Below are positions 41,500 to 49,588 of a DNA stretch of 57,542 nt, piece by piece; the stretch's first letter is position 1; each line of letters opens with the position of its first letter. The stretch comes from Micromonospora sp. H61. Its GTDB lineage: Bacteria; Actinomycetota; Actinomycetes; Mycobacteriales; Micromonosporaceae. Under the pieces are notes generated by a model. It ran no database searches. It was not told the DNA's origin and saw only the letters and a list, made by a program, of their open reading frames with translations. A program made the translations under genes and the position numbers. Location: the NCBI RefSeq assembly GCF_018070325.1, contig NZ_JAGPXY010000039.1, positions 1 through 57,542 on the forward strand. The letters run 5' to 3'.

Positions 41500-42950
41500 C
41501 GCTGGATCGCCTTCAGCTCGCAGAACTCGGCCAGCCCGTGCACGCCCAACTCCCGGCCCAGGCCGGACTGCTTGTAGCCGCCGAACGGGGCGAGCGGGTT
41601 GAACGGCGCGCCGTTGATGTCGACGGCGCCGGTGCGCAGCCGCCGGGCCACCGCGAGCGCCGCGTCGGTGTCGGCGGACCAGACCGCGCCGGCCAGCCCG
41701 TACTTCGAGTTGTTGGCGATGGCGACCGCCTCGTCGGTGTCGGCGAACGGGATGACGGCGAGCACCGGGCCGAAGACCTCCTCCTGGGCGAGCGCGCTGT
41801 CGGGATGCACGTCGGCGAAGACGGTCGGGGCGACGAAGTGCCCCCGGGTCGGCACCGGGGCGTCGGGCCCGCCGGCGACCAGCCGGGCGCCGTCGGCCAG
41901 GGCCCGGTCGATGTGGCCACGCACCCGCCCGGCCTGAGCGGCGGAGACCAGCGGGCCGAGCCGGGTCACCGGGTCGAACGGATCACCGAGGCGGTAGCCG
42001 GCTACCGCCGTGGCGATCAGGTGGAGGGCTTCGTCGTACCGGTCGCGGTGCACCAGCATCCGGGTCCAGGCGGTACAGGTCTGCCCGGAGTTGAGCAGAG
42101 CGTTGCCGACGCCCACCTTGACGGCGGTGGCCAGGTCGGCGTCGGGGAGGATCACGTTGGCGGACTTGCCGCCCAGCTCCAGCGCGACCCGGGCGATGCG
42201 GTCGGCGGCGAGCCGCATGATCCGCGCGCCGGTGGCGGTGGAGCCGGTGAACGAGACCAGGTCGACGTCGGGGTGCCCGGCGAGCGCCTCACCCACCACC
42301 GGCCCGGTGCCGGGGACCAGGTTCAGCACGCCCGGCGGCAGGCCGGCTTCGGTGACCGCGTCGAAGAGCAGGTACGCGGTCAACGGGGTCAGCTCGCTGG
42401 GTTTGAGCACCACGGTGCAGCCGGCGGCCAGGGCGGGTGCGAGCTTCGCCATCACCTGGTGCAGTGGGTAGTTCCACGGGGTGATCGCGCCGACCACGCC
42501 GATCGGCTCGCGGACGACGAGGGAGTTGCCGATGCTCTCCTCGACCGGCGCGCGGGCGGCGAGCGCGACGTGGTCGCGCAGCACCGTCAGTGGGAGCCCG
42601 ACCTGCACCCGGGTGGCGAGCTTGAGCGGCGAGCCCAGCTCGACGGCGATGGTGCGGGCGAGGTCGTCGGCGCGGGCGGTGAGCGCCGCGTGCAGCCGGT
42701 CGAGGTGGGCGGAGCGCTCGGCGGGGGTGGCGGCCGACCAGCCGGGAAACGCGGCGCGGGCCGCGGCCACGGCGCGATCCACGTCGGCCGGGCTGCCGGC
42801 CGGCACCTGCCCGATCGGTTCCCCGGTGCTCGGGTTCTCCACGTCGATGAGACCGGTATCGGCGGGAGGCGTCCACTCCCCGCCGAGGTGCAGGTGGCGC
42901 CGGAGGCGCAGGGAGTCGGGCAACAGCGACGGCGGGGCGGCGAGGTCCAT
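41496..42950 (-). CDS. Aldehyde dehydrogenase family protein
   Basis: A 484-residue NAD(P)-dependent aldehyde dehydrogenase. Catalytic Cys lies in NSGQTCTAWTR (about residue 285), the general base Glu in ALELGGKSANV (about 250), the cofactor-binding segment in TPWNYPLHQVMAKLAPALAA, and the ending EVFGPVLAVIPF and FGGYKQSGLGRELG are conserved. The 57-base gap upstream to the TetR operator at 43008-43026 suggests direct repression. First gene of the ALDH-ADH unit. Confidence 0.93.
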   Translation of the reverse strand: MDLAAPPSLLPDSLRLRRHLHLGGEWTPPADTGLIDVENPSTGEPIGQVPAGSPADVDRAVAAARAAFPGWSAATPAERSAHLDRLHAALTARADDLARTIAVELGSPLKLATRVQVGLPLTVLRDHVALAARAPVEESIGNSLVVREPIGVVGAITPWNYPLHQVMAKLAPALAAGCTVVLKPSELTPLTAYLLFDAVTEAGLPPGVLNLVPGTGPVVGEALAGHPDVDLVSFTGSTATGARIMRLAADRIARVALELGGKSANVILPDADLATAVKVGVGNALLNSGQTCTAWTRMLVHRDRYDEALHLIATAVAGYRLGDPFDPVTRLGPLVSAAQAGRVRGHIDRALADGARLVAGGPDAPVPTRGHFVAPTVFADVHPDSALAQEEVFGPVLAVIPFADTDEAVAIANNSKYGLAGAVWSADTDAALAVARRLRTGAVDINGAPFNPLAPFGGYKQSGLGRELGVHGLAEFCELKAIQR

Positions 42951-43007
42951 GTCGTCCCTTCGAGGGTGGGCGATGGGCGATGGCGACGGGGGTCGGGACG
43001 GGCGATG

Positions 43008-43026
43008 AAACTAGCGCTGGGAGTTT
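43008..43026. promoter_or_regulatory. TetR operator site 1, before the aldehyde dehydrogenase gene
   Basis: AAACTAGCGCTGGGAGTTT, with palindromic AAACT/AGTTT ends, in the gap between the TetR stop and the aldehyde dehydrogenase start, 57 bases before the ATG. It matches site 2 at 43810-43828 in 15 of 19 positions when the latter is read in reverse. Shared motif AAACTAGCGSTGKRAGTTT. Confidence 0.7.
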
Positions 43027-43031
43027 GGACG

Positions 43032-43688
43032 CTACCCGTTGGGCCGGGCGGACTCCACCGTCTCGACGGTGCGGGTGTACTCGGCGGCCAGACCGTGCAG
43101 CAGGGCGTCCAGGCCGAGGGCGAAGGCGCCCTCGTCCACGCTCTGCTGATGCTCGGCGAGCCGGTGGGCCTGGCGCAGGTGTGGGTAGTGCGCCGCGTAC
43201 AGCTCCGGGTCCTCGACGAAACCACGGGCGAACGAGCCGAGCGCCGACCCGGCCACGAAGTAACGCAGCGCCGCGCCGATGTGGGTGGCGCGGGCCGGCG
43301 GCCAGCCGGCGCGGACCAGCCCGCCGTAGACCGCGTCGGCCATGGCGAGGGCTGCCGGTCGACGACCCGGCCCCTGCGCCAGGTACGGCACGATGTTCGG
43401 GTGCGCGGTGAGGGCACGCCGGTACGACCAGGCCCAGTCCCGCAGCGCGGCGAGCCAGTCCCGGCTGGCGAAGCCGCTGGTGTCGACGGCACCGGTGACA
43501 GTGTCGGCGACCGCGTCGAGGATTTCGTCCTTGGTGGCGAAGTGGTTGTAGAGCGAGGGGCCCTGTACGCCGAGCGCGGCGGCGAGTCGGCGGGTGGAGA
43601 GCGCGCCGAGCCCGTCGGCGTCGATCAGCGCGAGCGCCGTCTCGACGATCCGGTCGCGGGTGAGCAGAGGCCGTCGAGGTCGGGGCAC
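43032..43688 (-). CDS. TetR-family regulator of the dehydrogenase set
   Basis: A 218-residue TetR protein. The HTH is clear (ALIDADGLGALSTRRLAAAL, VQGPSLYNHFATKDEILDAV). The larger C-terminal domain resembles the TetR_C_1 group (GRRPAALAMADAVYGGLVRA, FVAGSALGSFARGF), usually sensing small hydrophobic or ring compounds. Start GTG 43688 has AGGAG upstream. It lies between the aldehyde dehydrogenase operon and the divergent acyl-CoA dehydrogenase, and both neighbours have the same operator motif. Confidence 0.9.
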   Translation of the reverse strand: MPRPRRPLLTRDRIVETALALIDADGLGALSTRRLAAALGVQGPSLYNHFATKDEILDAVADTVTGAVDTSGFASRDWLAALRDWAWSYRRALTAHPNIVPYLAQGPGRRPAALAMADAVYGGLVRAGWPPARATHIGAALRYFVAGSALGSFARGFVEDPELYAAHYPHLRQAHRLAEHQQSVDEGAFALGLDALLHGLAAEYTRTVETVESARPNG

Positions 43689-43809
43689 GTCAGAACTCCT
43701 CGGTCTGCGGTGTCCCTCCCCGTGGGAACCACCTGTTCACGCACCCTATCGGGGACCGCCTGCGGGCAGGCGTCACCACGTCGGCCGGAGAAGGGGTCTG
43801 GACGAATGA

Positions 43810-43828
43810 AAACTTACACCGCTAGTTT
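43810..43828. promoter_or_regulatory. TetR operator site 2, before the acyl-CoA dehydrogenase gene
   Basis: AAACTTACACCGCTAGTTT, the reverse of AAACTAGCGGTGTAAGTTT, lies between the divergent TetR and acyl-CoA dehydrogenase genes, 57 bases before GTG 43885. It could repress both directions. Confidence 0.72.
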
Positions 43829-43884
43829 ATGAGGGACCGCCACGGCCCGTGGCGGCGCACCACCACGCCGACCGAGGGGGAACC

Positions 43885-45057
43885 GTGGACTTCGCACTGT
43901 CCGACGAGGAACGCGCCGTCCGAGACACGGTGCGCGCGTTCATCACCCGCGAGGTGATGCCCCTGGAAGCGGAGGTGCTCCGCCGGGAACGGGCGCACCA
44001 GCCGGGCCTCGACCACTCCGAGGTGCGCGAACTGCAACTCAAGGCGCGCAAGTTCGGCTTCTGGGGCCTGGCCACCCCGGAGGAGTACGGCGGGATGAAC
44101 CTGCCAGCCGTACTCCAGTCGTTGATCTGGACCGAGCTGGGCCGCACGTTCGTGCCGTTCCGCTTCGGCGGGGAGGCCGACAACATCCTGTTCCACGCCA
44201 CCGAGGAGCAGAAGCGGGAGTTCCTCATCCCGACCATCGAGGGCGAGCGACGCTCCTGCTTCGCGATCACCGAGCCGGGCGCCGGATCCGACGCGGCCAA
44301 CATCCGGCTGTCCGCCCGCCGCGACGGCGACGACTGGATCCTCGACGGCGAGAAGACCTTCATCACCGGCGGCCACGACGCCGACTTCGCCATCGTGGTC
44401 GCCGTGACCGACCGGGAGAAGGGCGCCCGCAACGGCGGCGCCACCGCGTTCCTGGTGGACCGGTCGATGGGCTGGCGTTCGGAGTTCATCCAGACGATGG
44501 GCGAGGGCGGGCCCGCGTCGCTCATCTTCGACGGCGTACGCGTGCCGCACCGCAACATCCTCGGTGAGATCGGGCAGGGCTTCACGCTCGGCATGGAGTG
44601 GATCGGCAAGGGGCGCTACACCATCCCGTCGCACGCCATCGGCATCGCCGAGCGGGTGTTGCAGATGGCCATCGAGTACGCCAACACCCGGGAGACCTTC
44701 GGCACGAAGATCGGCGCCAACCAGGCCATCCAGTGGATGATCGCCGACTCCGAGACGGAGCTGGAGGCGGCCCGCTGGCTGGTGCTGCGCTCGGCGTGGA
44801 CCGTCGACGCGGGCCTGGACCCCCGGCACGCCTCGTCGATGGGCAAGCTCTACGGCGCCGGCATGGTCAACCGGGTGGTCGACCGGGTGCTCCAGATCCA
44901 CGGCGGCATGGGCTACACCCGAGAGTTGCCGATCGAACGCTGGTACCGGCAGGTCCGGCTCTACCGGATCTTCGAGGGCACCGACGAGATGCAGCGGCTG
45001 ATCATCTCGCGGGACCTGCTGCGCGGCTACACGAAGATCGGCGGCCACCTGGCCTGA
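43885..45057 (+). CDS. Acyl-CoA dehydrogenase
   Basis: A 390-residue flavoenzyme that introduces the alpha-beta double bond of an acyl-CoA. The FAD-binding stretch is CFAITEPGAGSDAANIRL, the second domain contains ILDGEKTFITGGHDADF, and the catalytic Glu is in RIFEGTDEMQR near the C-terminus. VQIHGGMGYTRELPIER-like sequence completes the signature. Start GTG 43885 has GAGGGG upstream; an earlier in-frame start lies on the operator side and was rejected. Divergent from tetR. With the ADH and ALDH it suggests use of a branched or ring-bearing alcohol through its acyl-CoA, but no CoA ligase is present. Confidence 0.93.
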   Translation: MDFALSDEERAVRDTVRAFITREVMPLEAEVLRRERAHQPGLDHSEVRELQLKARKFGFWGLATPEEYGGMNLPAVLQSLIWTELGRTFVPFRFGGEADNILFHATEEQKREFLIPTIEGERRSCFAITEPGAGSDAANIRLSARRDGDDWILDGEKTFITGGHDADFAIVVAVTDREKGARNGGATAFLVDRSMGWRSEFIQTMGEGGPASLIFDGVRVPHRNILGEIGQGFTLGMEWIGKGRYTIPSHAIGIAERVLQMAIEYANTRETFGTKIGANQAIQWMIADSETELEAARWLVLRSAWTVDAGLDPRHASSMGKLYGAGMVNRVVDRVLQIHGGMGYTRELPIERWYRQVRLYRIFEGTDEMQRLIISRDLLRGYTKIGGHLA

Positions 45058-45077
45058 GCCGCATCTCTGATGCCGCT

Positions 45078-45109
45078 GAGGACGGCCGGCTGCGCGCCCG
45101 GCCGTCCTC
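45078..45109. terminator. Bidirectional terminator hairpin
   Basis: Perfect 12-base arms (GAGGACGGCCGG and its complement) with an 8-base loop, between the convergent acyl-CoA dehydrogenase and aminotransferase genes. Confidence 0.75.
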
Positions 45110-45119
45110 GGCGCCGGGT

Positions 45120-46157
45120 TCAGCCGGTCAACGCCGTGAGCGCGGCGTCCACGTCGGCCTCGGTGGAATAGATGTGGAACGAGGCCCGGACCCGTCCGGC
45201 GCGCACCGCCGCCCGGATGCCGGCCGCCGCGAGGCGCTGCTCCGCGTCCGGCACGTCCACGCTGACGATGGCGCTCTCCCCCGGCGCCCGGCCCAGCCCG
45301 GTCAGGAACCGGTTGGCCAGCGCCACGTTGTGTGCCCCGATCGCCGACACGCCGATCTCAGCGACCACCTCCAGGGCGGGCGCCGCACCGACCCAGCTGA
45401 ACCAGGCCGGTGAGATGTCGAACCGGCGGGCGTCGTCGGCCAGCCGCAGCGGCGGGCCGTAGTAGGAGGCGTGCGGGTCGCGGCCCGCGTACCAGCCCGC
45501 CGCGTCGGGGCGCAGCCGCTCGCGCAACCCGGGAGCCAGATAGGCGTACGCGGTCCCGCGCGGATTCATCAGCCACTTGTAGCCGCCCACCGCCACCACG
45601 TCGGCCCGACTGCCGTCGAACGGCAGCCAGCCGCACGCCTGGGTAGCGTCCACCGCCACCAGCGCGTCGTGGGCGCGGGCCGCTGCCACGATCTCGTCGT
45701 ACGCCGCGACCGCCCCGTCGGCCGACTGGACCAGGCTGAACGCCACCAGGTCGGTATCGGCGTCGATGGCGTCGACCAGCGACTCCAGCGGCACCGTGCG
45801 AACCGTGACGCCACGCTCCTCCTGCACCAGCCAGGGGAAGAGGTTCGAGGTGAACTCGACCTCGGGGACCACCACAGTGGCACCGGCCGGCAGCGCCGCC
45901 GCGACCGGCGCGAGGAGCTGCGACACCGCCGCGCCGACCGCCACGTCACCGACCGGCACCCCGATCAGGTCGGCGAACGCCGCACGGGACTGGTGCACCG
46001 ACTCGCCCCAGCCCTCCCACGACGTCCGACCAACCCGCCAGGCCGCGAGAGCCTCCTGCAACGCCGCCCACGCCGGCTCCGGCGGCAACCCGTAGCTGGC
46101 GGTGTTCAACCAGCCAGGCTCCGGCTGCCACAGCTTCTGCGCCTGCTCGATCTCCAT
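45120..46157 (-). CDS. Class V aminotransferase-fold PLP enzyme
   Basis: A 345-residue PLP enzyme of the isopenicillin-N-epimerase/kynureninase/cysteine-desulfurase-like group. The cofactor Lys is in VVAVGGYKWLMNPRGTAY (about residue 205), and the Asp contacting the PLP nitrogen is in ALVAVDATQACGW. N-terminal EPGWLNTASYGLPPE fits this family. The start at ATG 46157 (MEIEQAQKLW) was chosen over upstream frames with poor composition. It is divergent from the Roco gene. Substrate unknown. Confidence 0.88.
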   Translation of the reverse strand: MEIEQAQKLWQPEPGWLNTASYGLPPEPAWAALQEALAAWRVGRTSWEGWGESVHQSRAAFADLIGVPVGDVAVGAAVSQLLAPVAAALPAGATVVVPEVEFTSNLFPWLVQEERGVTVRTVPLESLVDAIDADTDLVAFSLVQSADGAVAAYDEIVAAARAHDALVAVDATQACGWLPFDGSRADVVAVGGYKWLMNPRGTAYAYLAPGLRERLRPDAAGWYAGRDPHASYYGPPLRLADDARRFDISPAWFSWVGAAPALEVVAEIGVSAIGAHNVALANRFLTGLGRAPGESAIVSVDVPDAEQRLAAAGIRAAVRAGRVRASFHIYSTEADVDAALTALTG

Positions 46158-46310
46158 GCCGTCGACGCTAGGCGGCGTGGCGTCGAACGGGCACTGCCAA
46201 TCGGCGATCGGCGGCCTGTCAGGGAGCATGCTCGGTTGCCGGACCGACCGCGCCGAGAATCGACCCAGCCGGCAATACTGATTGTGCATGAGGGACTACG
46301 CTGCTTCGGC

Positions 46311-49300
46311 ATGGATGACGGCGCGATTGCCAAGGCCAAGCACCGGATAGCTGCCGCTACCGGCGGGCATGTCAACCTCAGCAGTCTCGGCCTGACCGCT
46401 GGCGACCTTGCCGAGCTCTTGCGCGACATCCCGGCTTTCGCTGATGTGACCAGCCTCAATCTAGCCCAGAACAACCTGGACACCCTGCCGGACGCCGTCG
46501 CTGCCTGGACCTCCCTCACCACGCTGCGCCTGGACGTCAACCGGCTCACCGCCCTACCCGACGCGGTCGCCGCCTGGACCTCCCTCACCGAACTGGACCT
46601 GAGTGAGAATCGGCTCAGCGCGCTACCCGACGCGGTCGCCGCCTGGACCGCCCTCACCGAACTGGACCTGGGTGAGAACCGGCTCACCGCGCTACCCGAT
46701 GCAGTCGGCACCTGGAGGGGCCTGACCCTGCTAAGTGCCTACCGAAACCAGCTCAGCGCGCTACCGGACGCAGTCGCCGCCTGGACTGCCCTGACACAAC
46801 TCAACTTGGGTGGCAACCAGCTCAGCGCGCTACCGGACGCTGTCGCCGCCTGGACTGCCCTGACACAGCTCGATATGGACTACAACGAGCTCACGGCGCT
46901 GCCAAGCGCGAGCGCCGCCTGGGCCCATCTCGATGTTCTGTACCTGGACGGCAACCAGCTCACCACCCTGCCCGACGCTATCGCCGCCTGGACCGCCCTC
47001 ACCGCGCTGTACCTGGACGGCAACCAGCTCACCACCCTGCCCGACGCTATCGCCGCCTGGACCGCCCTCACCGAGCTGTACCTGGACCGCAACCAGCTCA
47101 AAACGCTGCCCGACGCCATCGCCGCCTGGACCGCCCTCGCCGAGCTGCACCTAGACAACAACCAGCTCACCACCCTGCCCGACGCCATTGGTCGGCTCAC
47201 AGAGCTTCAGGTGCTCGTCGTACAGGGCAATCCACTTCCGCCTGAGGTGCTGGCCGCCGAGGTGGAGGGTACGAAGGCGCTGCTGGCGTTCCTCAGGGAT
47301 GTCGCCACCGATGGGATCTCGATCTCGGAGGCGAAACTGCTGTTCGTGGGCGCCGGAGAGGCTGGGAAGAGTTCCTTGCTCGGGGCGTTGCGCGGCGAGC
47401 CCTGGCAAGATCGTTACCAGACGCAGGGCATGGAGATCAAGCCACTGGTGGTGAGTCACGCCGGCCATGAGATCACCCTCAACGGGTGGGATTTTGGCGG
47501 CCAACAGGCATACCAGCCGGCGCACCAGTTGTTCTTCAGTGCGCCGGCCGTCTACGTCGTTGTCTGGAAACCCCGTCCGGGTGTCGCGGCCGGCATGGTG
47601 GAATCGTGGATCGCCATGATCGCCCACCGGGCCCCGGACGCCCGGGTCCTCGTGGTCGCGTCCCACGGCGGGCCGTCCTCTCGCGCCGATGCCATCGACG
47701 AGGCTCACCTGAAACAGCGCTTCGGCAATCTGATCGTTGGTTTTCACGAGGTCGACAGCGCCGTCCCGGACGATCGGCTGGAGGCGCTGCGGGAGGCGAT
47801 CGCGATGACCGCCGGCACGCTCCCGCACGTACACCGTAACTACCCGGCCAACTGGCAGCGGACGATCGAGGCAGTCACGGCCGGCGGTCAGCAGGCGGTC
47901 GACTACCGCAGCTACGAAGCGGTAGCCGCAGCGCAGGGCCTGAACGACTTCCAGGCACGAACGCTGGCCAGTAATGCCCACCACCTGGGAAAGTGGATCT
48001 ACTACGCGGACGATGACGCGTTGGCCGCGTTCGTGATTCTTCAACCGGACTGGCTCAACGTCGCGATCGCCGCCGTCCTCGACAGTCGAGACGCCGTCGA
48101 CGCCCTCGGTCTCGTCTCACACCGCATGCTCGGCAGTCTGTGGAGTGCCGCCCAGGCTCCCGACAGCACGCTCTACACGAGGGAACAGCAGCGACTGTTC
48201 CTGGCACTCATGGGGCGCTTCGAGCTGACCTACCAGGTCTCCCTCGACGCCGCACCCGAGCCGGTGAGTCTCATCGCGCAACTCGTCCCTGCCGCACAGC
48301 CGGACCTGCGGATGGCATGGGTCGAGTTCCGCCCCGGCGACCGCGAGTACCTGGAGGTGTGCCGGATCTCGGAAGGTCCCGCAGGTAGCGTGGTCATTCC
48401 CGACTCCCTGATGTACCGGCTCATCGTTCGACTCCACCACCAGCGCTACACGGAGCCCGATTCCCTGCAGGGTGTGCACTGGCAGCAGGGCATGGTCCTG
48501 CAGAGCCGGTACGGTGCCCGCGCGCTCCTCACGGTACGTACCGGGGTCGGTGTCCAGGTCCAGGTGCGCGGCCCGGACGCCGTCACCTACCTACGCCAGG
48601 TCACCGACGAGATCCGCTACTGCATCGAGCGGTTCTGGCCCGGCCTGAGCACCGTCGCCCTCGTCGCCTGCCGGGACGGGTGCGGCCTGCCCACGCCGGG
48701 TGCGGGCTTGTTCGACGTCGACAAGCTCATCAAACTGCGCGACCGGCACGGGCAGAGCATCGCGCAGTGCCCGATATCCGGCTGCGACGCCTTCCCCGCC
48801 ATCAACTCGCTGCTGGGCGGTTCGGGCGCGACCCAGGACGCGCTCGCCGTTCTGCAGGACGGCGTGGCGCTGATGGACAACCATGTCCGCGGGCTGAGTC
48901 AGCGGGTGACCGAGCTCAACGACACCGTCAAGGCCAATCTCGCGGGCGTGAACGCACAGCTGACCGCGTTGATGTGGCAGCTCAACGACGAGGCCGCGGA
49001 CGGACCGCGCCTCTTCACCCTCACCCCCGTCGAGGCGTCCGTTCGCAACCCGCAGTGGACCACCAAGCGGATGCGGCTGACGTTGTACTGCGAGCACTCG
49101 CTTCAGCCTGTGCACGTCCTCGAGCCTGCGCGGCACGATGCCGGGGTCTACGACACGGACGTTTCCCGCGAGTGGTGGACCAGAGCTGTCCCACTCCTGA
49201 AGGCCACCACAATGCTCCTCAAGCCTCTCCTGGGCGTGGGGCTGGCCGAGCTCAAACTCGATTTCAGCGACGAGCAGTGGAAAGCCATCGAAGAGCAGGT

Positions 49301-49577
49301 CTCCCTGGCGAACGAGACGCTGAACGCCGCGGCGGAGGCCGCGAACCACCTCACCGCGGACGACCACAGCGCCGGGCTCGCGGAACAGGCCCCCACCGCA
49401 CCAACGGCTCCCGTCCACGCCGAGGGCGCCACCCTCCGGATGCTGCACGTCGCGCTCCGCGCCCAGGACGTCACCATCGCCGACCTCCGCAAGGTGGTAC
49501 GCCCCGACGGCCGCATCCTCTGGGTCCACCGTCAGTTCGAGCACCTCTACCACAGCGGCCTACCCGTCATCCCCTGA
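46311..49577 (+). CDS. LRR-Roc-COR GTPase (bacterial Roco protein) with a C-terminal Cys-cluster region
   Basis: A 1088-residue multidomain protein, start ATG 46311 (MDDGAIAKAKHR); an in-frame GTG at 46284 is possible. Residues 59-311 contain eleven leucine-rich repeats of 23 residues. The Roc GTPase follows: P-loop GAGEAGKSS at 347-355, switch II DFGGQ at 394-398, and a G4-like ASHGG instead of THxD. The COR domain (about 530-760) is recognisable by HHLGKWIYYADDDALAAFVI. A four-Cys cluster (about 787-824), a coiled segment (RVTELNDTVKANLAGVNAQL) and an uncharacterised helical tail complete it. No known adaptor gene is adjacent. Roco proteins are dimeric GTPases; bacterial roles are mostly unknown. 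Confidence 0.9.
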   Translation: MDDGAIAKAKHRIAAATGGHVNLSSLGLTAGDLAELLRDIPAFADVTSLNLAQNNLDTLPDAVAAWTSLTTLRLDVNRLTALPDAVAAWTSLTELDLSENRLSALPDAVAAWTALTELDLGENRLTALPDAVGTWRGLTLLSAYRNQLSALPDAVAAWTALTQLNLGGNQLSALPDAVAAWTALTQLDMDYNELTALPSASAAWAHLDVLYLDGNQLTTLPDAIAAWTALTALYLDGNQLTTLPDAIAAWTALTELYLDRNQLKTLPDAIAAWTALAELHLDNNQLTTLPDAIGRLTELQVLVVQGNPLPPEVLAAEVEGTKALLAFLRDVATDGISISEAKLLFVGAGEAGKSSLLGALRGEPWQDRYQTQGMEIKPLVVSHAGHEITLNGWDFGGQQAYQPAHQLFFSAPAVYVVVWKPRPGVAAGMVESWIAMIAHRAPDARVLVVASHGGPSSRADAIDEAHLKQRFGNLIVGFHEVDSAVPDDRLEALREAIAMTAGTLPHVHRNYPANWQRTIEAVTAGGQQAVDYRSYEAVAAAQGLNDFQARTLASNAHHLGKWIYYADDDALAAFVILQPDWLNVAIAAVLDSRDAVDALGLVSHRMLGSLWSAAQAPDSTLYTREQQRLFLALMGRFELTYQVSLDAAPEPVSLIAQLVPAAQPDLRMAWVEFRPGDREYLEVCRISEGPAGSVVIPDSLMYRLIVRLHHQRYTEPDSLQGVHWQQGMVLQSRYGARALLTVRTGVGVQVQVRGPDAVTYLRQVTDEIRYCIERFWPGLSTVALVACRDGCGLPTPGAGLFDVDKLIKLRDRHGQSIAQCPISGCDAFPAINSLLGGSGATQDALAVLQDGVALMDNHVRGLSQRVTELNDTVKANLAGVNAQLTALMWQLNDEAADGPRLFTLTPVEASVRNPQWTTKRMRLTLYCEHSLQPVHVLEPARHDAGVYDTDVSREWWTRAVPLLKATTMLLKPLLGVGLAELKLDFSDEQWKAIEEQVSLANETLNAAAEAANHLTADDHSAGLAEQAPTAPTAPVHAEGATLRMLHVALRAQDVTIADLRKVVRPDGRILWVHRQFEHLYHSGLPVIP
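46485..47243 (+). repeat. Tandem 69-bp repeats inside the LRR domain
   Basis: Ten full 69-base units from 46485 to 47174 plus a diverged eleventh, each coding LPDAxAAWTALTxLxLxxN-type repeats. Units 2-3 and 8-9 differ at only a few bases; the 3' halves of units 7 and 8 are identical. This marks recent expansion by unequal exchange. Confidence 0.85.
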
Positions 49578-49588
49578 CCCGGACTGGC

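Noticed and set aside
45471..46310. In-frame 5' extension of the Roco gene
   Set aside because: It overlaps the aminotransferase gene antisense, is Arg/His-rich and lacks a ribosome site.
46485..47243. CRISPR-like direct repeats
   Set aside because: The repeats are contiguous, coding and 69 bases long without spacers; they encode LRRs.
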